Origin: Bacillota bacterium
GTDB taxonomy: Bacteria > Bacillota > Clostridia > Christensenellales > SZUA-584
Length of the DNA stretch: 64,000 nucleotides
NCBI GenBank assembly: GCA_023408075.1
Contig: JAEYKW010000014.1
Coordinates: 1 to 64,000, forward strand
Reading direction: 5' to 3'
Shown here: positions 45,901-54,359 of the stretch, in pieces
How positions within the stretch are numbered: position 1 is the stretch's first letter
How the letters are laid out: each line of letters opens with the position of its first letter
The notes under the pieces: generated by a model
The model's database searches: none
Told to the model about the DNA's origin: nothing
Seen by the model: the letters and a program-made list of their open reading frames with translations, nothing else
Translations under genes and position numbers: made by a program

Positions 45901-46644
45901 GTGAGGCTTAACAAATTCATTGCGTCGTGCGGTGCCTCTTCAAGAAGGGGAGCCGATGCGCTTGTCGAAGCGGGCAGGGTGACGGTGAACGGCATCGCGG
46001 TCAGCAGCCACGGCATGGATATCGACGTACAGTCGGATACCGTTTGTGTTGACGGCGCGAAGCTGCAGCCGGAGCAGGAAAAGATATATTTGATGCTCAA
46101 CAAACCGGCAGGCGTATTATGTACCTGCCATGACGACCGGGGGAGAAAGACCGTACTCGACCTTGTCAAAGATGTGGATGAGAGGCTTTTCCCCGTCGGA
46201 CGGCTCGATTACAACACGGAAGGGCTGCTGCTCATGACCAATGACGGCGATTTCGCCTTCCGGTGCACGCACCCGAGCCATGAGCAAAACAAGACATATT
46301 ATGCGAAGGTAACGGGCGTCCTGACAAATGAGACGTTAAGAAGGCTGGAACAGGGCGTAGAGCTTGACGGACGGCTCACCTCACGGGCGAAGATCTCTGT
46401 CTTGGAACGCTTTGGCGATACCGTTTCGCTCACAATCACCATCCACGAAGGCAGGAACAGACAGGTAAGAAGGATGTTTGAAGCAGTCGGCTGCCATGTG
46501 AATTATCTGAAAAGAACCGCGATCGGCAGGCTGACTCTTGAGAATTTGTCTGCAGGGCAATGGAAACATTTAGCCGAGAAGGATTTTTCTCTTCTCGGTA
46601 TTATTATGCCTTCAGCCGGGAATGCAAATTTTGTGAAAAAATAA
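45901..46644 (+). CDS. rluB: Ribosomal large-subunit pseudouridine synthase B
   Basis: A 247-residue RsuA/RluB-family enzyme that makes pseudouridine in 23S rRNA. An S4 RNA-binding domain opens the protein (RLNKFIASCGASSRRGADALVEAGRV). The catalytic motif is GRLDYNTEGLLLMTNDG with its Asp, and HEGRNRQVRRMFEAVG closes it. The start is GTG 45901 with AGGAGGG upstream, although the frame runs open to 45733. It follows the carboxypeptidase gene by 19 bases. Confidence 0.95.
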   Translation: MRLNKFIASCGASSRRGADALVEAGRVTVNGIAVSSHGMDIDVQSDTVCVDGAKLQPEQEKIYLMLNKPAGVLCTCHDDRGRKTVLDLVKDVDERLFPVGRLDYNTEGLLLMTNDGDFAFRCTHPSHEQNKTYYAKVTGVLTNETLRRLEQGVELDGRLTSRAKISVLERFGDTVSLTITIHEGRNRQVRRMFEAVGCHVNYLKRTAIGRLTLENLSAGQWKHLAEKDFSLLGIIMPSAGNANFVKK

Positions 46645-46775
46645 ACAAATTCAAAATAAATAAAGGATTATAGGGGATAGATGTAGAAATACGAATACGG
46701 GGAAAATTGTTAGTATTTCATAACTGTTTTTTAAAATTAGACAGTTTTAGAGAATTCATATGGAGGTTTTACTAC

Positions 46776-48266
46776 ATGAGCGAACAAAATGGGTTTGACT
46801 TACTGGCTCAAAAAAGACAGTCCGTATCCCTCGGGGGCGGACAGGAGCAGACGGATGCCCAGCACGCCAAGTCTCGGTTGACGGCCAGAGAGCGCATCGG
46901 TAAGCTGCTGGACGATCAGAGCTTTGTTGAGACGTACGCATTTGTTCAGCACTCAAACGCTTTGGAAGGCCTCGGCGAGGTGAGCGCTCCGGGCGAGGGT
47001 GTTGTGACGGGCTACGGTACGGTAGGCGGACGCGGGGTCTATGTCTTCTCTCAGGACTATACCGTACTGGGCGGAGCGGTCGGCACCATGCATGCACGCA
47101 AAATCTGCAAGCTGCTGGAGCTTGCCGGAAAAACAGGGCTTCCTGTGGTGGCGCTGCTCGATTCTATGGGGGCAAGAATCGGCGAAGGCACAGGCGCGCT
47201 GGAGGGCTTTGGCAGCATACTTTCCAAAATGGCTGAATTGTCGGGCGTTGTGCCGGTTATCACAGTCATCTGCGGGCAGTGTGCGGGTACGGCGGCGTTT
47301 TTTGCGCCGCTCAGCGATTTCGTATTCATGACAGAAGGAATCGGCGGCATTTATACCTCCGCACCGGCCGCTTTCAACGAAATGGGTAAAGATGCGGATG
47401 CAAAGTTTGGCGGTGCTGCCGTTCATGCCGAAAAAACAGGCCTTGCCCATTTTAAATCTGCCAGCGAAAGCGAAACATTCGAAAAAGTGCAGCTGCTGCT
47501 GTCTTACCTTCCCGACAACAACCTTGTGGATGGGCCGATGGAAGACTGCACAGACGATTTGAACCGTATGATTCAAAACTATGAGGGCGCTTACGATGCG
47601 CGCGAGATGGTCGGCTCCGTGCTCGACAACAGCCGCTTGTTTGAAGTTCAGGCGGCCTATGCACCGACGATGCTGACCGGGTTTGGCCGCATCAACGGAC
47701 GCACGGTCGGCGTTGTCGCCAACGTTTCGGGAGCCGAGATAGACGCCAAAGGCGCGCAAAAAGCCGCCGGTTTTATAAGCTTCTGCGACGCATTCGGCCT
47801 TCCGGTTGTCACATTTACGGATACGCCGGGATTTGTTAAGAATAAAGAACAGGAACAGTGCTGCCTGATTCCGTCGGGCGGACGGCTGATCAGGGCGTAT
47901 GCCGAAGCCACCGTACCGATGCTGACGGTCATCACGGGCAAAGCCATCGGGGCGGGCTATGTGGCGATGGGCCCCAAGGCCTTGGGAGCGGATATGGTTT
48001 TTGCATGGCCGAACGCGCAGATTTCCTGCGTGTCTGCCGAAGCGGCAGCCATCATACTGCAGGAGGCCGCCATAGGCGAGTCGAGAGAGGAAACGGCAGA
48101 TACATATGCCAAAACATTTGCGTCTCCGTGGGAAGCGGCGAAAATGGGCTATGTCGATGACGTGATTTACCCCTCAGAAACGCGCCAGCGTCTGGCGGGC
48201 GCTTTGGAGCTTGCGCTGGGCAAGCGCGACAGCAAGCTGCCCAAGAAGCACGGCACCAGGCTGTAA
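46776..48266 (+). CDS. mmdA: Biotin-dependent acyl-CoA carboxyltransferase subunit
   Basis: A 496-residue carboxyltransferase of the PccB/MmdA/12S type, which moves a carboxyl group between an acyl-CoA (likely methylmalonyl- or malonyl-CoA) and carboxybiotin. Its two crotonase-like halves show GEGVVTGYGTVGGRGVYVFSQD, LLDSMGARIGEG, VICGQCAGTAAFFAPLSDF, VVTFTDTPGF and ITGKAIGAGYVAMG. The start is ATG 46776 with GGAGG upstream; it is slightly shorter than usual. It heads a cluster with a delta-like subunit, a biotin carrier and a pyruvate/oxaloacetate carboxyltransferase. Confidence 0.9.
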   Translation: MSEQNGFDLLAQKRQSVSLGGGQEQTDAQHAKSRLTARERIGKLLDDQSFVETYAFVQHSNALEGLGEVSAPGEGVVTGYGTVGGRGVYVFSQDYTVLGGAVGTMHARKICKLLELAGKTGLPVVALLDSMGARIGEGTGALEGFGSILSKMAELSGVVPVITVICGQCAGTAAFFAPLSDFVFMTEGIGGIYTSAPAAFNEMGKDADAKFGGAAVHAEKTGLAHFKSASESETFEKVQLLLSYLPDNNLVDGPMEDCTDDLNRMIQNYEGAYDAREMVGSVLDNSRLFEVQAAYAPTMLTGFGRINGRTVGVVANVSGAEIDAKGAQKAAGFISFCDAFGLPVVTFTDTPGFVKNKEQEQCCLIPSGGRLIRAYAEATVPMLTVITGKAIGAGYVAMGPKALGADMVFAWPNAQISCVSAEAAAIILQEAAIGESREETADTYAKTFASPWEAAKMGYVDDVIYPSETRQRLAGALELALGKRDSKLPKKHGTRL

Positions 48267-48282
48267 AAGGAGGGGCTGAATC

Positions 48283-48531
48283 ATGTTTGGATCAAAAAAG
48301 AAAAAGGAAAAGGCTGAAACGATTGCCGCAGTTCAGGAAACTGTCGCAGCCGCCCCGGCCGCAAATCCCGCTGATGATCAAGCCTTGATTGCGGTAATTG
48401 CAGCCGCCATAGCAGCGGCCCTTGGCACATCGGCAAACGGCATCGTCATAAAATCAATCAAGCGTACCGGCCGCAATGTCCCCGAATGGGGCGCAAGAGG
48501 CCGCTTGGAACAAATTTCTAACAGATTCTAA
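48283..48531 (+). CDS. OadG/MmdD-like small subunit lacking its membrane helix
   Basis: An 82-residue protein whose C-terminal part (DDQALIAVIAAAIAAALGTSA, then KSIKRTGRNVPEWGARGRLEQ) matches the soluble tail of gamma/delta subunits of sodium-pumping decarboxylases. Those normally start with a membrane helix, which is missing here; instead the N-terminus is Lys-rich then Ala-rich. This fits a soluble complex. AGGAGGGG precedes the ATG. It lies 17 bases after the carboxyltransferase gene. Confidence 0.75.
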   Translation: MFGSKKKKEKAETIAAVQETVAAAPAANPADDQALIAVIAAAIAAALGTSANGIVIKSIKRTGRNVPEWGARGRLEQISNRF

Positions 48532-48554
48532 CAATTTTGTGGAGGCAATGAATT

Positions 48555-48953
48555 ATGCGTAAATTCAAGATCAACGTTAATGGCACAAGCTACAACGTCG
48601 AAGTGGAAGAACTCGGTGGTTTCTCTGCCCCTGCGGCAGTTTCTGCGCCTGTGGCGGCTGCGGCCCCTGTGGCAGCGCCTGCGCCTGTGGCGGCGGCTCC
48701 CGCTGCGGCTCCTGCGCCTGCGGCAGCTCCGGCAGCCGGCGGAACACAGGTGAAAGCCCCGATGCCGGGCGCTATTCTTGATGTCAAGGTCAGCGTCGGT
48801 GATACGGTTAAAGAAGGCGATGTGCTGATGATTCTCGAAGCCATGAAGATGGAAAATGATATTCTTGCGCCTCAGGGCGGCAAAGTGGTCGCGGTGCAGG
48901 TTTCCAAGGGATCAAATGCGAACGCCGGAGACGTGCTGGCCGTCATCGCGTAA
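48555..48953 (+). CDS. Biotin carboxyl carrier protein
   Basis: A 132-residue carrier. A short N-terminal assembly segment (RKFKINVNGTSYNVEVEE) leads to a long Ala/Pro-rich linker (about residues 25-62), then the biotinyl domain with the biotin-accepting Lys98 in EAMKMEN. The layout matches the gamma subunit of methylmalonyl-CoA decarboxylase and the 1.3S subunit of transcarboxylase. GGAGG precedes the ATG. Confidence 0.93.
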   Translation: MRKFKINVNGTSYNVEVEELGGFSAPAAVSAPVAAAAPVAAPAPVAAAPAAAPAPAAAPAAGGTQVKAPMPGAILDVKVSVGDTVKEGDVLMILEAMKMENDILAPQGGKVVAVQVSKGSNANAGDVLAVIA

Positions 48954-49152
48954 ATTGATTAAAACAGTGTTTCTCCGAACCGGCACCATATGCGCAATGC
49001 CTGTACCTGTTGCTTTTGCGGTGCGGCGCTTTCGGCTCTGACGGAGAAATGGGGTTCTATAGATATTGCTTGCCGCTTTTGCGGGCGGATCGCAGTATCG
49101 CGGTGCCGGAGTTTACACGGCAAATAATATGAAGAATTGGAGGTTTCAATAG

Positions 49153-50550
49153 ATGGGAAAAGTGAATATAACAGATACGATATTAAGAGACGCACACCAG
49201 TCCCATGCGGCAACGCGCATGAAGACGTCCGATATGCTGCCTGCGGCTCAGATGCTCAACGAAGTGGGCTATTGGTCGCTCGAAACATGGGGTGGCGCGA
49301 CATTCGATTCCTGCCTGCGTTTTCTCAATGAAGACCCGTGGGAACGGCTGCGCACGCTGAAAAAAGCCATGCCGGACACAAAAATGCAAATGCTGCTTCG
49401 CGGCCAGAACATACTCGGCTATCGTCATTATTCGGATGATGTGGTGGATCTGTTCGTGCAGAAGGCGATTGAAAACGGCGTGGATGTGATCAGAATATTT
49501 GACGCACTCAACGACACGAGAAATATGAAGCGCGCCATGGAAGCCACGAAAAAATTCGGAGGCCACTGCGAAGCGGCGATTTCCTATACGATCAGCCCGG
49601 TTCATACGCGCGAGTACTTCATCAATCTCGCAAAAGAGCTCGAGAAGATGGGCGCGGACACGATCTGCATCAAGGACATGGCGAACCTGCTGCTTCCGTA
49701 TGAAGCGTATGACCTCGTCAAAGAGCTCAAGAAAGCCGTGAAGTCCCCCATCCATGTGCATACGCACAATGCGACGGGCACAGGCGACATGGTCTACTTA
49801 AAAGCGATTGAAGCGGGTGCGGACATTGTGGACTGCGCGCTCTCGCCACTTGCCAACGGGACGTCGCAGCCCTGCACGGAATCGCTCGTGGCCACACTTC
49901 AGGGAACGCCGTACGACACCGGTATCGATATCATGCTGCTGAGCAAGATCGCGGAGCATTTCAAGAAAGTGGCTGCGAAAATGAAGTCGGAAGGCATCAT
50001 CAAGCCCGGCGTGCTCGGCGTGGATGTCAATACGCTGCTCTATCAGGTGCCGGGCGGTATGTTCAGCAACCTGCTGGATCAGCTCGAAAAAGCGGGCAAA
50101 CTCGATCAGCTCGACGACGTGCTTAAGGAAGTGCCGCGCGTGAGGGAAGAGTTTGGGTATCCGCCGCTGGTGACGCCCACCAGCCAGATCGTCGGCACAC
50201 AGGCTGTGTTCAACGTGATTGCGGGCGAGCGCTACAAGATGGTCACGAAAGAGAGCAAAGCGCTGCTGCGCGGCGAATACGGCCGTCTGCCCGCCGAGGT
50301 AGACCCGGATGTGCGCAAAAAGTGCATCGGCGACGATGTGGTGATTACCCACCGTCCCGCAGACGACTTGGCGCCCGAGCTTGATAAGCTCAGAGAAGAA
50401 GTGAAGCCGTGGATGGAACAGGAAGAGGATGTGCTTTCCTACGCACTGTTCCCGCAGGTGGCTCAGAAGTTCTTCGAGTTCCGTCAGGGCCAAAAATACG
50501 GTGTGGATACATCCACGATGGATAAAAAGAACATGATTCATCCCGCATAA
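49153..50550 (+). CDS. oadA: Oxaloacetate decarboxylase alpha / transcarboxylase 5S-like subunit
   Basis: A 465-residue carboxyltransferase acting between pyruvate/oxaloacetate and carboxybiotin. It has the HMGL-like TIM barrel with TDTILRDAHQSHAATRM (metal Asp), ETWGGATFD, the carbamylated-Lys region ICIKDMANLL and the HVHTHNATG metal motif, then the PYC/OadA conserved domain (about 310-440). There is no attached biotinyl domain; the separate carrier at 48555 supplies it. GGAGG lies nine bases before the ATG. The 200 bases after the carrier gene contain no gene. Confidence 0.93.
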   Translation: MGKVNITDTILRDAHQSHAATRMKTSDMLPAAQMLNEVGYWSLETWGGATFDSCLRFLNEDPWERLRTLKKAMPDTKMQMLLRGQNILGYRHYSDDVVDLFVQKAIENGVDVIRIFDALNDTRNMKRAMEATKKFGGHCEAAISYTISPVHTREYFINLAKELEKMGADTICIKDMANLLLPYEAYDLVKELKKAVKSPIHVHTHNATGTGDMVYLKAIEAGADIVDCALSPLANGTSQPCTESLVATLQGTPYDTGIDIMLLSKIAEHFKKVAAKMKSEGIIKPGVLGVDVNTLLYQVPGGMFSNLLDQLEKAGKLDQLDDVLKEVPRVREEFGYPPLVTPTSQIVGTQAVFNVIAGERYKMVTKESKALLRGEYGRLPAEVDPDVRKKCIGDDVVITHRPADDLAPELDKLREEVKPWMEQEEDVLSYALFPQVAQKFFEFRQGQKYGVDTSTMDKKNMIHPA

Positions 50551-50557
50551 AGAGCGG

Positions 50558-50587
50558 CTGAAAAATGCGCTGATTTTCGGGTATAAT
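50558..50587 (+). promoter_or_regulatory. Candidate gap promoter
   Basis: CTGAAA (50558-50563), 18 bases, TATAAT (50582-50587), about 100 bases before gap. Confidence 0.5.
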
Positions 50588-50689
50588 GGTTTATATCGCA
50601 GGAAAAAGCATTGAATTTTCCGGAACGATGGATTATGATATACCGAGATAAAAAGATTATAAAAACTCTATAAGGGAGGACATTTCAAA

Positions 50690-51700
50690 ATGGCAGTAAA
50701 AGTTGGTATCAATGGTTTTGGGCGTATCGGAAGACTCGTTTTCCGCGCGTCCGTCAGCAACCCGAACATCGAGGTTGTCGGCATTAACGATCCTTTCATC
50801 GATCCTGAGTACATGGTCTACATGCTCAAATACGACACGGTCCATGGCCGTTTCAACGGGACTGTCGATCACACCGAAAACGCGATCATCGTCAATGGCA
50901 AAAAGATCGCTGTTTATGCCGCGATGAACCCGACGGAAATTCCGTGGAGCGCTTGCGGTGCGGACTATGTTGTTGAGTCCACCGGCGTGTTCACCACAAC
51001 GGAAAAAGCCAGCGCGCACTTTGCGGGCGGCGCGAAGAAAGTCGTTATCTCGGCTCCTTCCGGCGATGCGCCGATGTTCGTGATGGGCGTCAACCAGGAC
51101 ACTTACACGTCCGACATGAAGGTTGTTTCCAACGCTTCGTGCACAACCAACTGTCTCGCGCCTTTGGCGAAGGTTATTGACGACAACTTCGGTATCGTTG
51201 AAGGCCTTATGACCACGGTCCACGCCACCACGGCAACACAGAAGACAGTTGACGGCCCCTCGAAGAAGGACTGGAGAGGCGGCAGAGGCGCTGCGTTCAA
51301 CATCATTCCGTCGTCCACAGGCGCTGCGAAGGCTGTCGGCAAGGTTATTCCGAAGCTCAACGGCAAGCTCACAGGTATGTCGTTCCGTGTTCCCACGGCT
51401 GACGTGTCCGTTGTGGATTTGACCGTCCGTCTTGAGAAGGCCACCACATATGATGAGATCAAGGCTGCTATGAAGGCTGCTGCCGAAGGCCCGCTCGCGG
51501 GAATCCTCGGTTACACCGAAGACAGCGTCGTATCGTCCGACTTCATCGGCGATGCAAGAACCAGCATCTTTGATGCGGAAGCGGGCATTATGCTCAACCC
51601 GAACTTCGTTAAGCTGATTAGCTGGTACGACAATGAGTGGGGTTATTCCAACAAGGTGCTCAGCCTGATTGAGCACATGGCGAAAGTTGATGCGAAATAA
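50690..51700 (+). CDS. gap: Glyceraldehyde-3-phosphate dehydrogenase
   Basis: The glycolytic enzyme oxidising glyceraldehyde-3-phosphate with NAD. The 336 residues begin VKVGINGFGRIGRLVFRA and have the catalytic Cys151 in SNASCTTNCLAPL. Codon use looks optimised, as expected for a highly expressed gene. GGGAGG precedes the ATG. In many Clostridia pgk and tpi follow, but here the sequence changes composition right after the stop, where the mobile element begins. Confidence 0.98.
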   Translation: MAVKVGINGFGRIGRLVFRASVSNPNIEVVGINDPFIDPEYMVYMLKYDTVHGRFNGTVDHTENAIIVNGKKIAVYAAMNPTEIPWSACGADYVVESTGVFTTTEKASAHFAGGAKKVVISAPSGDAPMFVMGVNQDTYTSDMKVVSNASCTTNCLAPLAKVIDDNFGIVEGLMTTVHATTATQKTVDGPSKKDWRGGRGAAFNIIPSSTGAAKAVGKVIPKLNGKLTGMSFRVPTADVSVVDLTVRLEKATTYDEIKAAMKAAAEGPLAGILGYTEDSVVSSDFIGDARTSIFDAEAGIMLNPNFVKLISWYDNEWGYSNKVLSLIEHMAKVDAK

Positions 51701-51782
51701 TTAAGCCTTGACCGAAACCGAATATAAAGGCATTTTTGAGGCTAAAAGGTAGTGAGAAATTATCTATCAGAAGATTGGCAAG

Positions 51783-51846
51783 TACGAATAACTTGCGGGA
51801 ACTACGATAACGATAATTAGCTGATTGCCTGATAGTACGATAACGA
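51783..51846. repeat. Direct repeats beside the integrase gene
   Basis: TACGATAACGA occurs at 51803-51813 and 51836-51846, with a related TACGAATAAC at 51783. Short repeats between a chromosomal gene and an integrase gene are where recombinase arm sites or an attachment site would be expected. Their role is inferred from position only. Confidence 0.4.
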
Positions 51847-51849
51847 ATT

Positions 51850-51895
51850 ATACATCCCTTTTAAAGTTTTTAGGCTGAGAAAGGGATGTATTTTT
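51850..51895 (+). terminator. Strong hairpin directly before the integrase ATG
   Basis: ATACATCCCTTT (51850-51861) pairs perfectly with AAAGGGATGTAT (51880-51891), followed by TTTT that runs into the integrase ATG (51896). It can terminate transcription coming from gap, and it also hides the only Shine-Dalgarno-like sequence (AAGGGA) of the integrase. Confidence 0.75.
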
Positions 51896-52801
51896 ATGTT
51901 ATTAAAAGACTTAACAGCGGAGTATATTTTCAATTGTAAATGTAGAAGACTGTCTCCAAAAACAATTCGCAACTATAATCTTATTTTGCACCTATTCTTA
52001 GATTACCTAGAGCAAGACCTAAAAGTAACCTCACTTGAAGAACTAACCACATATCACATCAAAAGCTTTATACGCAGGAAAGACGGGGAAGGAAAAAAAC
52101 CTAATTATTTAAATGACATACTTAAAGTTTGCAAAAATTTCTGTAAATATCTATACGAAGAGCAATATACAAAATCTATATTGACAGAAAAGATTAAGGA
52201 CGTTAAGAAGCCAAAAACAATTATAAAGACGTTTACCGACAAACAAGTTAGCGAAATGATTAAATGCTATACAGGATATGATTATCTTAGTATGCGAAAC
52301 AAACTTATGCTCTTCATATTTTTTGATACAGGTATCCGCTTGAATGAACTTATCACTTTGCAAATAGATCAGATCAAGGATGACTATATTATTATTTATG
52401 GAAAAGGTGACAAAGAAAGAGTAGTACCCAAAAGTCCTTTTCTATCGAAATGGCTATTTAAATATATGACAGTGCGGGAGAGATGTTTTGATAATAGGAT
52501 TACTTCAAATTGTTTGTTCCTTAGTAAAAACGGAAAAATGCTTACTAGTGAAGCAGTTGAGAGAGTTGTCAAAAAAGCTGGTGAGTTTGCTATGGTCAAT
52601 TCTGAGATACGAGTAAGCCCACATACTTGTAGGCATACATTTGCTCAAATGCAATTGAAGAATGGGCTAGATGTCTATAGTCTTAGTCGGATCATGGGAC
52701 ATGAAAATATCTCAATTACACAACAATATCTTTTGGGATTAAAAGATAAGGAGGTCATAAAGGCTGGGATGAAGACAAGCCCACTCATGAATTTAAGATA
52801 A
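51896..52801 (+). CDS. Tyrosine recombinase (integrase)
   Basis: A 301-residue XerD-like site-specific recombinase. The N-terminal SAM-like core-binding domain is at about 1-95. The catalytic domain has Arg in DTGIRLNELITL, Lys in GKGDKER, H-x-x-R in SPHTCRHTFA, His in MGHENISITQQ and the nucleophile Tyr in QQYL. It is AT-rich, unlike the genes to its left, and transcribed away from gap. It is the likely integrase of the element that begins near 51.7 kb. Confidence 0.93.
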   Translation: MLLKDLTAEYIFNCKCRRLSPKTIRNYNLILHLFLDYLEQDLKVTSLEELTTYHIKSFIRRKDGEGKKPNYLNDILKVCKNFCKYLYEEQYTKSILTEKIKDVKKPKTIIKTFTDKQVSEMIKCYTGYDYLSMRNKLMLFIFFDTGIRLNELITLQIDQIKDDYIIIYGKGDKERVVPKSPFLSKWLFKYMTVRERCFDNRITSNCLFLSKNGKMLTSEAVERVVKKAGEFAMVNSEIRVSPHTCRHTFAQMQLKNGLDVYSLSRIMGHENISITQQYLLGLKDKEVIKAGMKTSPLMNLR

Positions 52802-52981
52802 AAGGCGATCTAAATGGCTACAAGCCAAAGTAAGAGGTGGTAACTATTGGGGTGGGGGATTTTATTGCTTTTGCCGTATTCGTTGTTAAATGGGCTTTTA
52901 GAGATTCTACATTAACCCCTTAGAGGTCTTAAAGGCAAAGAAAAAGAGTTTAAACAAATAATCTTATTGGAGGCTTCAAAT

Positions 52982-53158
52982 ATGGTAACTGAAATTGAAG
53001 AAAGAATACATAATGGCGATAAAATTACTTTACTTAATGTTTATAAAACCGATGATCCTGAAGAACGAAAAGTAAAGTTTAATAATATTATGGCAGAGAA
53101 CTTTTGCAGAACTATGAGCAATGAATTTGTGAAATATGTGATTAAAGATGAAGATTAA
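52982..53158 (+). CDS. Small conserved-looking hypothetical protein
   Basis: A 58-residue protein of unknown function. TTGGAGG sits at 52967-52973 with ATG 52982 at good spacing, so the upstream in-frame TTG is part of the ribosome binding site. The sequence is acidic and helical, without a signal peptide or known motif. It lies between the integrase and the 48-residue protein and is probably element-borne. Confidence 0.55.
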   Translation: MVTEIEERIHNGDKITLLNVYKTDDPEERKVKFNNIMAENFCRTMSNEFVKYVIKDED

Positions 53159-53274
53159 TTGAGGCAGCAAAATATATATCAACCACCATTGACAATAAAT
53201 ACAACTCTAATTACAATATATAGTGTACGTACATTAACATAGATATTATATATTGTTAGGAGGTGAATTTAATC

Positions 53275-53421
53275 ATGGCATCGCGTAGAAATGAAACCAC
53301 ATCTGCTAGAGTTGCATCTAAGGCTGCAAAGATACTTAGTAGCCCAACGTCAACTAAAGCTATGAAATCTGTAGCTGCTAGTGCTCTTACTCAACATGTT
53401 AATAAATCCGGCAAGAAATAA
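53275..53421 (+). CDS. 48-residue basic small protein (ETTS...KSVAASALTQ type)
   Basis: A very short gene with an excellent ribosome binding site (TAGGAGG). It reads MASRRNETTSARVASKAAKI and then a Ser/Thr/Lys/Ala-rich tail ending with KSVAASALTQHVNKSGKK. I recall a widespread group of tiny proteins with the pattern ETTS..VAS.A...L..P..S...KSVA.SALTQ in mobile or defence regions of many bacteria. The memory is not verified here and no function is known. A terminator follows at 53516. Confidence 0.65.
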   Translation: MASRRNETTSARVASKAAKILSSPTSTKAMKSVAASALTQHVNKSGKK

Positions 53422-53515
53422 CAAGATCACCATTTTTCAATACTCCTATTGTGAACAGTTGGAGGTCTATGAAAGGAGCTAAGGAGTATTATGGAATCAA
53501 TCAGGAGGTATGATT

Positions 53516-53553
53516 AACCCGTCACATTACTTAAGGATGTTACGGGTTTTTCA
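53516..53553 (+). terminator. Terminator between converging genes
   Basis: AACCCGTCACAT pairs with ATGTTACGGGTT (53538-53549; one mismatch) and is followed by TTTCATTT. It works best for the rightward small gene but can also slow the leftward operon. Confidence 0.65.
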
Positions 53554-53576
53554 TTTAAGCAAATCCGACATGAAAA

Positions 53577-54350
53577 CTAATCTGGTATTATAAACTTTTG
53601 GAAGTCTTCAAAAGGTTCGCAAAACCAGTTGTGATAGTTTTTCATCCATATATATTTTCGCGACACATTTAAATCATTTGAATTTTGGAGATTCATTAAG
53701 ATGAAGTTTTTATGCTTATTAAGTAACTTCTCTGAAATTGTAGCCCACGCATCAAAGAAATAAAGGGCTGATAAATAGTTGCATATCAAAAGACCGTCAA
53801 AGTCATATTTTACTTGATATTGTCTTTTTAATATCTCAGGCTCATATTTGGGAATTTCTATTGGAACATGACTATGAAAATCCATTTCGGCTAAACTCTT
53901 ACGATCAGATAAAAACCGATGTGGATTTAGAAATTTTGGATTAACCACGATACGTGGGAAAAATGCATGTAAATGTTCTAAATTATACGCTTCTATCATT
54001 GCTTCCCCAAATAGTATCTCGTTATGATAAAAATCTCCGCAGGTAATTCCGCCCCTTATGGGTAAAACACCAATATTTGTCGTTATGAATAACTGTACAT
54101 GATTTATATACATAAGAAATTTTGAATACTCAGTATAGAACAATTTATCATCATCTGCAGGTAAACTTATAACGATATTATCTGAGAAAGCTGATATCAT
54201 TAAGAATTCTTTAAAACTAAATTTTTTTGCCGTAATAATAAATTGATTTAATAATTCCAAAGGTTTTTCTGGGGATAAAACATTATCTTTTACATACTTA
54301 GAGAAGCCTAGAATATCAATATAGGCAACATAGCGTTTTTGAAGTTCCAT
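53577..54350 (-). CDS. Class III nucleotidyl-cyclase-like protein (Pycsar-like)
   Basis: A 257-residue protein. The fold pattern is that of class III cyclases: YVAYIDILGFS with the first metal Asp at 12, FSDNIVISLP with the second metal Asp at 57, then RGGITCGDFYHN (99-110), FGEAMIEAYNLE and FPRIVV. Both metal-binding Asp residues are kept. The RGGITxG...FGEAMIEAY..E wording is like the pyrimidine cyclases (PycC) of Pycsar anti-phage systems, which make cCMP or cUMP. It is the last gene of a leftward operon, nine bases after the DUF3883-like gene, with AAGGAG before its ATG. No TIR or membrane effector with a cyclic-nucleotide domain is nearby. The product nucleotide is unknown. Confidence 0.75.
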   Translation of the reverse strand: MELQKRYVAYIDILGFSKYVKDNVLSPEKPLELLNQFIITAKKFSFKEFLMISAFSDNIVISLPADDDKLFYTEYSKFLMYINHVQLFITTNIGVLPIRGGITCGDFYHNEILFGEAMIEAYNLEHLHAFFPRIVVNPKFLNPHRFLSDRKSLAEMDFHSHVPIEIPKYEPEILKRQYQVKYDFDGLLICNYLSALYFFDAWATISEKLLNKHKNFILMNLQNSNDLNVSRKYIWMKNYHNWFCEPFEDFQKFIIPD

Positions 54351-54359
54351 AAGCTCTCC

